A stretch of DNA of 64,000 bases, taken from Clostridia bacterium. Its GTDB lineage: Bacteria > Bacillota > Clostridia > Oscillospirales > Acutalibacteraceae. Every line of letters begins with the position of its first letter. Position 1 is the stretch's first letter. Of the stretch, positions 49,089 to 58,375 are shown piece after piece. The DNA lies in contig JAFQRA010000027.1 of NCBI GenBank assembly GCA_017410325.1, positions 39,032 through 103,031 of the forward strand, written 5' to 3'. The position numbers and the translations under genes were made by a program. The notes under the pieces are model-generated. The model saw only the letters and a program-made list of their open reading frames with translations. It was not told the DNA's origin and searched no databases.

Positions 49089-50387
49089 TTACATATCGTT
49101 TCTGATTACGTCGGCATAGGTTTCACGCTTGACGATAACCTTGCTTTCGCCGCCGCTGACCATTACAACGGGAGGCTTGGGGATGCGGTTATAATTTGAT
49201 GACATTGAATAATTATACGCACCCGTTGAAAGCACCGCCATAATATCGCCGGGCTCTACCCTTTGCACAGGGGCGTCCTCCTGGATAAGGTCGCCGCTTT
49301 CACAGCATCTTCCCGCGAGGGTTATTGTGAAATCCCTGGGCTTATCCGCCTTGTTTGCACAAATGAGCTCATAGGTTGACTGGTAGAGAATATAACGGGG
49401 GTTGTCGCCCATACCGCCGTCAATTGAAACATAGGTGCGTATATCGGGAATTGTTTTTACAGCACCGACCGTGTAAAGCGTAATACCTGCTGAGCCTGCG
49501 ATGCTTCTGCCGGGCTCAATTACGATAAAGGGCAGTTTTACATCCTGCTTTTCACATTCCGCCTTGATAACCGTTGCAACCTTTGCCATATACGCGGAAT
49601 ATTCAAGCGGATTATCCTCGAACGAATACTTGATGCCGAAGCCGCCGCCAAGGTCAAGCTCGGCACATTCAACGCCCGTTTCCGCCTTGATTTGTGCCAT
49701 AAAGTCTATCATAACCTCTGCCGCTTTTTCAAAGGGTGTTACCTCGAAAATCTGCGAGCCGATATGGCAATGAACGCCTCTGAAATCAATATTTTCAGCG
49801 GCGATTGCCCTCTTTATGCCGTCCATAGCCTCGCCCGTTTCAAGGGCAAAGCCGAACTTGCTGTCAATCTGACCCGTCATAATAAACGAGTGGGTGTGAG
49901 CGTCAATACCCGGCTTGATGCGAAGCAGCACGCTTGCCGTTTTACCGCACTCACCCGCTATTCTGCTAAGGTTTTCAAGCTCGTAGATATTATCGACAAC
50001 TATTCTGCCGACACCGTTTTCAACGGCAAATTTCAGCTCATCCAGGGTTTTGTTGTTGCCGTGGAAATATATTTTTTCGGTCGGGAAGCCGGCCTGAATT
50101 GCGGTGTAAAGCTCGCCGCCCGAAACAACGTCAAGGCCCATCCCCTCTTCGTTGATGAGCCTGCACATATATTTGCAGTTGAACGCTTTAGAAGCGTAAA
50201 TTGCAAGACCGTTGCCGCCGTAGTTATCTTCGATTGATTTTACGTAGGCACGGCAATTCTTTCTTATTCTGTCCTCGTCCATAACGTAGCACGGCGTGCC
50301 GTATTCGTGTGCTATATCAACAGTATCAACACCGCCTATGGCGAGGTGACCCTTTTCATTTACCGATAAACAATCCGAAACAAACAT
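49089..50387 (-). CDS. lysA: Diaminopimelate decarboxylase
   Basis: Last step of lysine synthesis: decarboxylates meso-diaminopimelate with PLP. 432 residues, normal. The PLP Lys67 lies in YASKAFNC, the HCHIGSQIF strand binds phosphate, then LDLGGGFGI and EPGRSIAG. The active-site Cys is in GRCCESGD near residue 355. The start is 2 bases after the stop of engB, so lysA is translated from a lon-engB-lysA transcript; no separate promoter is visible. A weak hairpin (49050-49080) may end the transcript. Confidence 0.95.
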   Translation of the reverse strand: MFVSDCLSVNEKGHLAIGGVDTVDIAHEYGTPCYVMDEDRIRKNCRAYVKSIEDNYGGNGLAIYASKAFNCKYMCRLINEEGMGLDVVSGGELYTAIQAGFPTEKIYFHGNNKTLDELKFAVENGVGRIVVDNIYELENLSRIAGECGKTASVLLRIKPGIDAHTHSFIMTGQIDSKFGFALETGEAMDGIKRAIAAENIDFRGVHCHIGSQIFEVTPFEKAAEVMIDFMAQIKAETGVECAELDLGGGFGIKYSFEDNPLEYSAYMAKVATVIKAECEKQDVKLPFIVIEPGRSIAGSAGITLYTVGAVKTIPDIRTYVSIDGGMGDNPRYILYQSTYELICANKADKPRDFTITLAGRCCESGDLIQEDAPVQRVEPGDIMAVLSTGAYNYSMSSNYNRIPKPPVVMVSGGESKVIVKRETYADVIRNDM

Positions 50388-50389
50388 TT

Positions 50390-50971
50390 TTAAGAAACCG
50401 CCTTTTCTATTTCAGCCTTTACAGCTTCAACACCGTCTCCCTTTACCGAGGAAACGGGAATTTTTACTATATCCGCATAGTCCGCAAGCTCCGTTTCAAG
50501 AGCCGCAAGCCTTGCGTTGAACTCAGTTTTGTTAAGCTTGTCACACTTTGTGAGCGCAATTACAAACGGGTAGCCCATTTCACGCAGGAAGGAGAGCATA
50601 GTCATATCGTCTGCGGTGGGCTTGTGGCGCATATCAATAAGCTGGATAACCAGACGGATATCACGCTCGGTTTTAAAGTAACCTTCCATAAGCTCTGCCC
50701 AACGGCGCTTTTCACCGGGTGCTGCCTTTGCGTAGCCGTAGCCCGGCAAATCAACAAGGCGGACTTTATCCACCGAGTAGAAATTGACCGTAATGGTCTT
50801 ACCCGGCACGGAGCTGACACGGGCAAGGGACTTACGGTTGAATATTTTATTGAGAAGCGAGCTTTTGCCGACGTTTGAACGCCCTGCAAAAGCAACCTCT
50901 GCCCTGTCGGATTTCGGCAACTGCTTCAAGGTACCGAAAGCCGCTTCAAATTTAACGGTTTGATAATTCAT
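50390..50971 (-). CDS. engB: Ribosome biogenesis GTPase YsxC/EngB
   Basis: Essential GTPase for 50S subunit maturation. 193 residues from the ATG at 50971 (AAGGA 7 bases upstream). G1 is AGRSNVGKSS, G3 DLPGYGYAK, G4 TKCDKL and G5 SSVKGDG. The start is 13 bases after the lon stop, the classical lon-ysxC order of Firmicutes. Confidence 0.95.
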   Translation of the reverse strand: MNYQTVKFEAAFGTLKQLPKSDRAEVAFAGRSNVGKSSLLNKIFNRKSLARVSSVPGKTITVNFYSVDKVRLVDLPGYGYAKAAPGEKRRWAELMEGYFKTERDIRLVIQLIDMRHKPTADDMTMLSFLREMGYPFVIALTKCDKLNKTEFNARLAALETELADYADIVKIPVSSVKGDGVEAVKAEIEKAVS

Positions 50972-50984
50972 TTTAAATTCCTTC

Positions 50985-53390
50985 TTACTGGGCGTAGTCA
51001 CGCACCGAAACGCTTTTATCCTCTACGGGTGCTTTGGCTTTTTTCTGCTTTTTCTCCGTTCTCGGTGCGGAGCAAAGCGCAACCTCAAGCACCTGCGAAA
51101 CATCGGAAACAGGCACAAACTCAACGTTTTCCTTTACGATTGCCTCAACCTCGTCAAGCGCGGAAATATTGCGCTGCGGAATGATTACCGTTTTAACTCC
51201 CGCGAGGTACGCCGCCATTGTTTTTTCCTTAAGACCGCCTATGGGAAGCACTCTGCCGCGCAGAGTAACCTCGCCCGTCATTGCAACGCTTGATTTTACG
51301 GGAATATCCGTAAGCGCGGAAACGAGTGCAGTTGTTATCGTGATACCTGCGGAGGGACCGTCCTTTGGCACAGCGCCCTCGGGAAAATGCAGGTGAATAT
51401 CCTTTGTCTTATAAAAATCGGGTGCAATGCCGAGTTCGTCTGCCTTACTGCGGATAAAGCTGATTGCGGCGTGTGCGGATTCCTTCATAACGTCGCCGAG
51501 TGAGCCGGTAAGCTCAAGCTTACCCGTGCCGTCAAGTATTGCCGCTTCAACGTCGAGCATCTCACCGCCGACGGCAGTCCACGCAAGGCCGCGTGCAACG
51601 CCGATTTCATCTTTCAAAGCAAAATCCTCACGCTCAAATTTGCGTGTGCCGAGTATAGCTCTGAGAGTCTCGGGCTTAACGCTGAAGCTCTTTGCACCGT
51701 CTGCAACGGCAACAGCCGCTTTACGGCAGACTGAGGCTATCTCCCTTTCAAGCTGACGCACGCCTGCCTCACGGGTATAGCCGTCAATAATTTCACGCAG
51801 TGCCGCATCGCTCACACGAAGCGTTCTGCCGTTGAGGCCGTGACGCTTTGCCTGCTTGGGAAGCAGATGCTTTTTTGCAATATTGAACTTTTCCTCCGCC
51901 GTGTAGCTGCCAAGCTCGATAAGCTCCATACGGTCAAGCAAGGGCTGAGGAATCTGGTCACGGTTATTGGCCGTTGTAATAAAAAGAACGCGGCTCAAAT
52001 CAAACGGAAGCTCAATATAGTGGTCACGGAACGTGTCGTTCTGCTCACCGTCAAGCACTTCGAGAAGTGCGGAGGACGGGTCGCCTTTATAGTCGGAGCT
52101 GAGCTTGTCCACCTCATCAAGAAGAATAAGCGGATTACAGCTGCCCGCCTGCTGGATTGCGTTTATTATTCTGCCCGGCATTGAGCCGATATAAGTCTTT
52201 CTGTGACCCCTGATTTCCGCCTCGTCCTTAACACCGCCGAGAGAAACACGGGCGTATTTTCTGCCCATTGCGGCGGCAACGCTCTTTGCAATTGAGGTTT
52301 TACCCACACCGGGAGGACCGACAAGGCAGATAATCTGACCCTTGATATCGGGGGCCAGCTTGCGCACGGCAAGCATTTCTATCATTCTCTTTTTAACCTT
52401 TTCAAGTCCGTAATGGTCGTCATCAAGCTTCTTCAGTGCCTTTTTCAGGTCAAGATCGTCCGTTGTGTAAACGTTCCACGGAAGTGAAAGGCAGGTTTCG
52501 AGATAGGTGCGGATAACCATAGCCTCGGGCGAGGATTTGCCCGTTTTGTCAAAGCGGGAGCACTCCTGCAGAAGCTTCCTTCTGCCCGCTTCGTCTATGT
52601 CGAGAGCCTCAATCTTCTCGCGGAAAACTGCCGCCTCGTCTGCCTCTTCGCCGTCAAGCTCAATTGAAATTGCACGCATCTGCTCACGAAGGTAGTATTC
52701 GCGCTGGTTCTGATCCATCTGATCCTGAACCTTGTTCTGAATGCCCTCTTCAAGCTCTAAAAGCTGTGTTTCGCTTCTTAACAGAGCACAGAGCTTTTCC
52801 ATACGCGCAAGCGGATTGAGCTCAGCGAGGATAATCTGCTTTTTGTCGGGAGATATTGCGGTATTTGAAGCAATAAAATCCGCAAGCTCACCCGGCTCTT
52901 CTCTTGAGAGAACATCAAGAATAAACTCGGTGGGCATATTCGGAACAAAGCAGGCGTACTCCTGAAAATCGTCCTTACAGACACGGACAAGCGCCTTTGC
53001 ATAGTCCTTGTCCTCGGACTTTATGCGGGCAGTCGTACGCTGCTGAACAAGCGTTATAATATAGGGCGAGGTGCGCTGGATTTCAACAACGCTTCCCCTG
53101 CTGACACCCTCAACCGCAACGCGCAGGTTTTCGCTGTTGGGTGAAGACAGAATCTGCTCAACGGTGCAGATAACACCCATCGGATAAAACTCCTTCGGGT
53201 CGACAGGCTCCTCCTGGCGCAGATCCTTCTGCATCACGAGGAAGATTTCTCTGTTACCTGCCATTGCGGCTTTTAGTGCCGCTATTGACTGCTTGCGGCT
53301 GACCTCAAAGTGCAGCTGCATATTCGGGAACACCGCCATGCCGCGGATTGCAACCGTAGGCATTGAACGGATAATAATTTCTCTTGCCAT
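50985..53390 (-). CDS. lon: ATP-dependent protease Lon (LonA)
   Basis: Cytoplasmic hexameric protease that degrades misfolded and regulatory proteins. 801 residues: an N-terminal substrate domain (about 1-300), an AAA+ module with Walker A GPPGVGKTS (about 356-364) and Walker B LILLDEVDKL, and a C-terminal Ser-Lys protease domain with Ser680 in KDGPSAG and a Lys near 723 in LKEKTMAAYLAG. Ends with a short Lys/Ala-rich tail. First gene of a three-gene operon. Confidence 0.97.
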   Translation of the reverse strand: MAREIIIRSMPTVAIRGMAVFPNMQLHFEVSRKQSIAALKAAMAGNREIFLVMQKDLRQEEPVDPKEFYPMGVICTVEQILSSPNSENLRVAVEGVSRGSVVEIQRTSPYIITLVQQRTTARIKSEDKDYAKALVRVCKDDFQEYACFVPNMPTEFILDVLSREEPGELADFIASNTAISPDKKQIILAELNPLARMEKLCALLRSETQLLELEEGIQNKVQDQMDQNQREYYLREQMRAISIELDGEEADEAAVFREKIEALDIDEAGRRKLLQECSRFDKTGKSSPEAMVIRTYLETCLSLPWNVYTTDDLDLKKALKKLDDDHYGLEKVKKRMIEMLAVRKLAPDIKGQIICLVGPPGVGKTSIAKSVAAAMGRKYARVSLGGVKDEAEIRGHRKTYIGSMPGRIINAIQQAGSCNPLILLDEVDKLSSDYKGDPSSALLEVLDGEQNDTFRDHYIELPFDLSRVLFITTANNRDQIPQPLLDRMELIELGSYTAEEKFNIAKKHLLPKQAKRHGLNGRTLRVSDAALREIIDGYTREAGVRQLEREIASVCRKAAVAVADGAKSFSVKPETLRAILGTRKFEREDFALKDEIGVARGLAWTAVGGEMLDVEAAILDGTGKLELTGSLGDVMKESAHAAISFIRSKADELGIAPDFYKTKDIHLHFPEGAVPKDGPSAGITITTALVSALTDIPVKSSVAMTGEVTLRGRVLPIGGLKEKTMAAYLAGVKTVIIPQRNISALDEVEAIVKENVEFVPVSDVSQVLEVALCSAPRTEKKQKKAKAPVEDKSVSVRDYAQ

Positions 53391-53472
53391 AAGCGTTTAA
53401 GTTTCCTTTCGCTTTCATACGGACTAAAGCTTTTCTGCCCGTATGTATATATAAAGCCAATTATAGTACAGT

Positions 53473-53501
53473 ATTTTAACATAAACGAAAATTTAAGTCA
53501 A
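53473..53501 (-). promoter_or_regulatory. Housekeeping promoter for lon-engB-lysA
   Basis: Minus strand: TTGACT (53496-53501), 17 bases, TAAAAT (53473-53478). A second TATAAT lies 11 bases further downstream and could be used instead. Leader about 75 bases. From 53502 to 53750 I see no gene or recognisable signal. Confidence 0.6.
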
Positions 53502-53750
53502 CCGCATTGTTGCAAGCAATGTTTTCCGTGGGCATCAAACGCGGTGTAAAGGAGTTGTTCTTTACAAATCAACGGTTTTGCGATTTTCATTTTCATCTGT
53601 TGTATTTTCTTTCACAAAACGGAAACAAATGGCTTTATATCAAGGTTTTTACATATTTTCAGTTATTGTTTTTTTGGGGGCTCAATCATCATATTCGTTG
53701 CGTTTTTGTATAAAAGTAAAGTCATATAGCTTTACAACTAAAAAGATAAC

Positions 53751-53786
53751 AAAAAATCCGTCGGAAGTTTTCCAGCTTCCGACGGA
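53751..53786 (-). terminator. Terminator of the serC-serA operon
   Basis: Minus strand: a perfect 11-bp stem (TCCGTCGGAAG 53757-53767 and complement 53776-53786), an 8-base loop, then TTTTTTG. About 20 bases after the serA stop. Confidence 0.88.
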
Positions 53787-53804
53787 CAGTAAAAGTAAAG
53801 CTTA

Positions 53805-54944
53805 TCAGCCGATAACTCTTACTCTGTAAACGCCCTCAACGGCACCGAGCTTTTCTGCAACGCAGTCGCAGGTAACATCTGCTACCGTGTAGCAGACACC
53901 CTTGCGTGAAGCTGTGTTTACATTTGCGGTACAGCCGTCCATTGCGGCAACAACGGCATTGAGAGCACCTTCGGTGTGGATAACGCATACACGCTTGCCC
54001 TCGGGGGCTGCAAGGCGCATTGCAGGCACGTTGACGGAATTCACAATCTCACCCTTTTCAAGGTAAGCCTTGATTTCGTCAGCAGCCATAACTGCACAGT
54101 TATCTTCCGATTCGGGAGTAGAAGCACCGAGGTGAGGCAGAGCAACAACGCCGTCAACACCAATCTGCTCGTCTGTCGGGAAGTCTGTAACATAAGCGGC
54201 ACACTTACCGCTTGCAAGTGCTTCAAGAACAGAAGCATTGTCAACAAGCTCGCCTCTTGCGAAGTTGAGGATGCGTACGCCGTCCTTCATCTTTGCAAAG
54301 GTATCGGTGTTAATCATACCCTTTGTGCTGTCGTTACAGGGAAGGTGGAGAGAAATATAATCGGATGCGGCATAAACCTCATCAAGGCTGCCGACAACCT
54401 TAACCTCGGGAAGAAGTGCTGCTGCGGCGGCATCGGTGAGGAATGCGTCAAAGCCGACAACGTCCATACCGAGTGCAACAGCGGCATTTGCAACCTTTGC
54501 GCCGATAGCGCCAAGGCCGATAACGCCGAGAGTTTTACCCATAATTTCGGGGCCTACAAACTGTGACTTGCCTTTTTCGACAAGCTTGGAAACGTTTGCG
54601 CCCTCGCCCTTGAGAGTCTTGCACCAGTCAAGTGCGGCGGGAATTCTTCTGGAGGAGAGGAAAAGACCGCAGAGAACAAGCTCCTTAACGGCGTTTGCGT
54701 TTGCACCGGGTGTGTTGAATACAACGATACCCTTTTCGGTGCACTTGTCAAGCGGAATGTTGTTGACGCCTGCGCCTGCACGGGCAACGGCAAGCGTAGC
54801 GGCATCAAATTCCATATCGTGCATTGCTGCGGAACGAACCATTATTGCATCGGGTGACTGAACGTTATCGGAAACAGCGTAGTCAGCACCGAGTCTGTCT
54901 GTGCCGCAGGCAGCAATTTTGTTGAGAGTAAGAATATTGTACAT
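53805..54944 (-). CDS. serA: D-3-phosphoglycerate dehydrogenase
   Basis: First committed step of serine synthesis; oxidises 3-phosphoglycerate with NAD. 379 residues, the short form. NAD site GVIGLGAIG (about 140-148), catalytic Arg in NFARGELVD and His in LPHLGAST. A C-terminal part of about 70 residues (VCVIHTEGALNAVV) is ACT-like and could sense serine. It follows serC by 29 bases with AAGGTGA before the start. Confidence 0.95.
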   Translation of the reverse strand: MYNILTLNKIAACGTDRLGADYAVSDNVQSPDAIMVRSAAMHDMEFDAATLAVARAGAGVNNIPLDKCTEKGIVVFNTPGANANAVKELVLCGLFLSSRRIPAALDWCKTLKGEGANVSKLVEKGKSQFVGPEIMGKTLGVIGLGAIGAKVANAAVALGMDVVGFDAFLTDAAAAALLPEVKVVGSLDEVYAASDYISLHLPCNDSTKGMINTDTFAKMKDGVRILNFARGELVDNASVLEALASGKCAAYVTDFPTDEQIGVDGVVALPHLGASTPESEDNCAVMAADEIKAYLEKGEIVNSVNVPAMRLAAPEGKRVCVIHTEGALNAVVAAMDGCTANVNTASRKGVCYTVADVTCDCVAEKLGAVEGVYRVRVIG

Positions 54945-54973
54945 TTAAATCACCTTAAATCTAAAAAGAATAA

Positions 54974-56056
54974 TCAGGAATTTGCCTTTTCGAATTCAGC
55001 CATAAACTCAACGAGCTTTTCAACGCCCTCGTAAGGCATTGCGTTGTAGATGGAGGCACGCATACCTCCGACTGAACGGTGGCCCTTGAGGTTAACGAGA
55101 CCTGCGGCTGTTGCTTCCTTGACAAACTTCGCATCTAGCTCCTCGTTACCTGTAACAAAAGTAACGTTCATCATTGAACGGTCCTCTTTGTTTACGCCGT
55201 TCTTGAAAAGCTTGCTACCGTCGAGGAAGTCGTAGAGAAGCTTTGCCTTGACCTCGTTGCGCTCCTTCATTGCCTCAAGACCGCCGATGCTCTTGATCCA
55301 CTCAAGAACGAGCTTGCAGATATAGATTGAGTAGCAGGGAGGAGTGTTGTACATTGAGTCGTTATCTGCCATCTCTTTGTAGTTGAGCATTGAGGGTGTG
55401 ATATCCCTTGCATTGCCCAGAAGGTCTTCACGAACGATTACTACAGTAAGACCTGCGGGACCGATATTCTTCTGTGCACCGCCGTAGATAAGGCCGAACT
55501 TTGTTACGTCCATAGGCTCGGAAAGGAAGCAGGAGGAAACGTCGGCAAACAGCGGAACGTCGCCCGTGTCGGGAACGTAGTTGAAGGTTGTGCCGTAGAT
55601 TGTGTTGTTGTAGCAGATATAAGCGTAATCAGCCTCGGGGTCGAAATCCTTTTTTTCAAGCTTGGGGATATATGAGAAGGTATCCTCCTTGGAGCTTGCA
55701 ACGACACGGCACTCGCCGTACTTGCAGGCTTCCTTGTAAGCCTTTGTTGAGAACTGGCCCGTGAGAACATAGTCTGCCTTGTTTTTGCCGTTCATAAAGT
55801 TGAGCGGAATAGCTGCAAACTGTGTTGATGCACCGCCCTGAAGGAAAAGAACCTTATAGTTTTCGGGAATGCCGAGAACCTCACGGAAAAGTGCTTGAGT
55901 TTCTGCGGCAATTTCCATAAACACCTTGGAACGGTGAGACATTTCCATTACGGACTGGCCGCTGCCCTTGTAATCGAGCATTTCTGCCGCCGCTCTGTTT
56001 AGAACAGACTCGGGCAGCATGGAAGGACCTGCTGAAAAATTATAAACTCTTGACAT
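54974..56056 (-). CDS. serC: Phosphoserine aminotransferase
   Basis: PLP enzyme converting 3-phosphohydroxypyruvate and glutamate to phosphoserine. 360 residues, normal. VYNFSAGPSMLP at the N-terminus, LFLQGGAST for phosphate binding and the PLP Lys in YGGAQKNIGPAG. GGAGGT lies before the start. First gene of serC-serA, behind a strong promoter. The third enzyme, serB, is not in the window. Confidence 0.96.
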   Translation of the reverse strand: MSRVYNFSAGPSMLPESVLNRAAAEMLDYKGSGQSVMEMSHRSKVFMEIAAETQALFREVLGIPENYKVLFLQGGASTQFAAIPLNFMNGKNKADYVLTGQFSTKAYKEACKYGECRVVASSKEDTFSYIPKLEKKDFDPEADYAYICYNNTIYGTTFNYVPDTGDVPLFADVSSCFLSEPMDVTKFGLIYGGAQKNIGPAGLTVVIVREDLLGNARDITPSMLNYKEMADNDSMYNTPPCYSIYICKLVLEWIKSIGGLEAMKERNEVKAKLLYDFLDGSKLFKNGVNKEDRSMMNVTFVTGNEELDAKFVKEATAAGLVNLKGHRSVGGMRASIYNAMPYEGVEKLVEFMAEFEKANS

Positions 56057-56099
56057 TGTATATACCTCCGAATTTTAAGGTAAAATAATATATGAAACT

Positions 56100-56129
56100 A
56101 TTATATGCACGCAGATTTCTTAATGTCAA
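56100..56129 (-). promoter_or_regulatory. Housekeeping promoter for serC-serA
   Basis: Minus strand: TTGACA (56124-56129), 18 bases, TATAAT (56100-56105), both perfect. Start of transcription near 56093, about 37 bases before the serC ATG. No leader structure such as a riboswitch is seen. Confidence 0.85.
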
Positions 56130-56202
56130 GAAATTATTTAAGAAATAGCAAAATCAACAAAAATCGTTGCCGATACCTGCAAAAAGTGCAAACAAATTAA
56201 TG

Positions 56203-56231
56203 TTGAAAATATTATTCGTTTAGTATAAAAT
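56203..56231 (+). promoter_or_regulatory. Housekeeping promoter for pgk-tpiA-gpmI
   Basis: TTGAAA (56203-56208), 17-base spacer, TAAAAT (56226-56231; TATAAA is also present two bases earlier). About 65 bases of leader before pgk. Confidence 0.65.
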
Positions 56232-56304
56232 ATATCAGAAAGATTTATGACCTTAATTTGTCAGAAATTTCAGTAATATATATTTTGAAAGGATGTACAG
56301 TAAA

Positions 56305-57498
56305 ATGAGCAGTGCACTTAACAAAAAGACCGTTGAAGATATTCAGGTCAGCGGCAAGCGCGTACTTGTTCGTTGCGATTTCAACGTTCCGCTCAAGGAC
56401 GGCGTTATCACAAGCGACAAAAGAATCGTATCCTCTCTCCCCACAATCAAGTATCTTCTTGACAACAACGCAAAGGTTATCCTTTGCTCTCACCTTGGCA
56501 GACCCAAGGGTGAGGTTGTTCCCGAATTCTCCCTTGCTCCCGTAGCAGCACGCCTTTCCGAGCTTCTCGGCAAGGAAGTCAAGATGGCAAAAGACGTTGT
56601 CGGAGAAAGCGCAAAGGCTCTTGCAGCTTCCCTTAACGACGGTGAAGTTATGCTCCTTGAAAACGTTCGTTACGAAAAGGGCGAAACAAAGAACGACCCC
56701 GAGCTCAGCAAGGCTTTTGCTGACCTTGCCGACATCTTCGTAAACGATGCGTTCGGTTCAGCTCACAGAGCTCACTCCTCCACAACAGGCGTAGCAGACT
56801 ACATCCCTGCTGTCTGCGGCTACCTTATCCAGAAGGAAATCGCCTTCATCGGCGGTGCTCTTGAGAATCCCCAGCGTCCCTTCGTTGCTATCCTCGGCGG
56901 CGCAAAGGTTTCCGACAAAATCGGCGTTATCACAAACCTTCTTGACAAGGTTGACACACTTATCGTCGGCGGCGGTATGGCTTATACATTTATGAAGTAC
57001 CTCGGCCATAACATCGGCACGTCTCTCCTCGAAGCTGACAAGGTTGAGCTTGCAGGCGAAATGATGGCAAAGGCAAAGGAAAAGGGCGTTAACTTCCTTA
57101 TCCCCGTAGACAACAAGGTCGGTAAGGAATATGACCCCAACACAGAGGCTATGATTGTTGATTCCGACGACATTCCCGATGGCTGGATGGGTCTTGATAT
57201 CGGCCCCAAGACGCAGGAAATGTTCGCAAATGCCATCAAGGGCGCAGGCACTGTTATCTGGAACGGCCCGATGGGTGTTTCCGAATGGGAAAACTTTGCA
57301 GCAGGTACAGTTGCAGTTGCTAACGCAGTAGCAGAAAGCGGCTCCATCTCCATCATCGGCGGCGGCGACAGCGCAGCAGCTGTCCAGAAGCTCGGCTTTG
57401 CAGACAAAATGAGCCACATCTCCACAGGCGGCGGTGCTTCCCTCGAATATATGGAGGGTAAGGTTCTTCCCGGTATAGCAGCACTTAATGAGAAGTAA
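56305..57498 (+). CDS. pgk: Phosphoglycerate kinase
   Basis: Glycolytic kinase forming ATP and 3-phosphoglycerate. 397 residues from the ATG at 56305; the in-frame ATG at 56293 overlaps the AAAGGAT ribosome site. [19 protein letters not shown] and [14 protein letters not shown] in the N-domain, [11 protein letters not shown] at the hinge and GGGDSAAAV near the end. Codon use is highly biased to C-ending codons, as in strongly expressed genes. First of three glycolytic genes. Confidence 0.97.
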   Translation: MSSALNKKTVEDIQVSGKRVLVRCDFNVPLKDGVITSDKRIVSSLPTIKYLLDNNAKVILCSHLGRPKGEVVPEFSLAPVAARLSELLGKEVKMAKDVVGESAKALAASLNDGEVMLLENVRYEKGETKNDPELSKAFADLADIFVNDAFGSAHRAHSSTTGVADYIPAVCGYLIQKEIAFIGGALENPQRPFVAILGGAKVSDKIGVITNLLDKVDTLIVGGGMAYTFMKYLGHNIGTSLLEADKVELAGEMMAKAKEKGVNFLIPVDNKVGKEYDPNTEAMIVDSDDIPDGWMGLDIGPKTQEMFANAIKGAGTVIWNGPMGVSEWENFAAGTVAVANAVAESGSISIIGGGDSAAAVQKLGFADKMSHISTGGGASLEYMEGKVLPGIAALNEK

Positions 57499-57518
57499 TT
57501 AACCCGTACAATTTATCC

Positions 57519-57544
57519 GCCCGTGTATTTTGCAATACACGGGC
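57519..57544 (+). other. Intercistronic hairpin between pgk and tpiA
   Basis: A perfect 11-bp stem (GCCCGTGTATT and complement) with a TTGC loop and no T-tract. Likely an mRNA stabilising or processing site, or a leaky attenuator, that keeps pgk mRNA higher than downstream genes. Confidence 0.6.
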
Positions 57545-57582
57545 AAAGTTATAGTGAATAAATCTGAAAGGATGTTTATAAA

Positions 57583-58350
57583 ATGGACAAGACTCTCCGT
57601 AAAGTAGTTATCGCAGGTAACTGGAAAATGAACAAGACTCCCGATGAGGCTGTTGCTCTCATCAACGAAATCAAGCCCCTCGTAGCAGATGCTGACTGCG
57701 ATGTAGTTGCTTGCGTTCCCTATATCGACCTTTTTGCCGCTATGGAAGCAGCAAAGGGCTCCAACATTAAAATCGGCGCAGAAAACTGCCACTGGGCAGA
57801 GAGCGGTGCTTTCACAGGCGAGGTTTCCGCAAAGATGCTCAAGACAATCGGCGTAGAATACGTAGTTATCGGCCACAGCGAGCGCAGACAGTTCTTCGGC
57901 GAAACAGACGTAACCGTTCAGAAGAGAGTAAGAGCTGCTCTTGACAACGGCCTTAAGGTTATCCTTTGCGTAGGCGAGCTTCTTGAAGAGCGCGAGCAGA
58001 ACATCACAATGGAAATCGTACGTATGCAGACAAAGATTGCTCTCCTCGGTGTTTCCGAAGCAGAGCTTGAGAATATCATCATCGCTTACGAGCCTGTATG
58101 GGCTATCGGCACCGGCAAGACAGCCACTGCACAGCAGGCCAACGAGGTTAACTGCGCTATCCGCGCTCTTATAGGCGAGCTTTACGGCAAGGCAGCAGCT
58201 GACAAGATTGTTGTTCAGTACGGCGGCAGCATGAACGCAGGTAACGCAGACGAGCTTCTTGCTCAGTACGATGTTGACGGCGGACTTATCGGCGGTGCAT
58301 CACTCAAAGCTCCCGACTTTGCAGCTATTGTTAAGGCAGCAAGCAAATAA
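57583..58350 (+). CDS. tpiA: Triosephosphate isomerase
   Basis: TIM-barrel enzyme interconverting dihydroxyacetone phosphate and glyceraldehyde-3-phosphate. 255 residues. [13 protein letters not shown] (Asn, Lys), catalytic His in VIGHSERRQ, catalytic Glu in [14 protein letters not shown] and the phosphate loop [18 protein letters not shown] precedes the ATG. Second gene of the glycolysis operon. Confidence 0.97.
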   Translation: MDKTLRKVVIAGNWKMNKTPDEAVALINEIKPLVADADCDVVACVPYIDLFAAMEAAKGSNIKIGAENCHWAESGAFTGEVSAKMLKTIGVEYVVIGHSERRQFFGETDVTVQKRVRAALDNGLKVILCVGELLEEREQNITMEIVRMQTKIALLGVSEAELENIIIAYEPVWAIGTGKTATAQQANEVNCAIRALIGELYGKAAADKIVVQYGGSMNAGNADELLAQYDVDGGLIGGASLKAPDFAAIVKAASK

Positions 58351-58375
58351 TTTTGATTTACGAAAGGTTAACAAA

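Noticed and set aside
50388-50990. Lysine riboswitch for lysA
   Set aside because: lysA starts 2 bases after engB, so there is no leader to hold one.
53507-53829. Short plus-strand open frames between lon and serA
   Set aside because: No ribosome site, composition not protein-like, and the 3' end overlaps the serC-serA terminator and the serA stop region.
56758-57417. 219-codon minus-strand frame opposite pgk
   Set aside because: Same explanation as for gpmI: antisense of a codon-biased gene.
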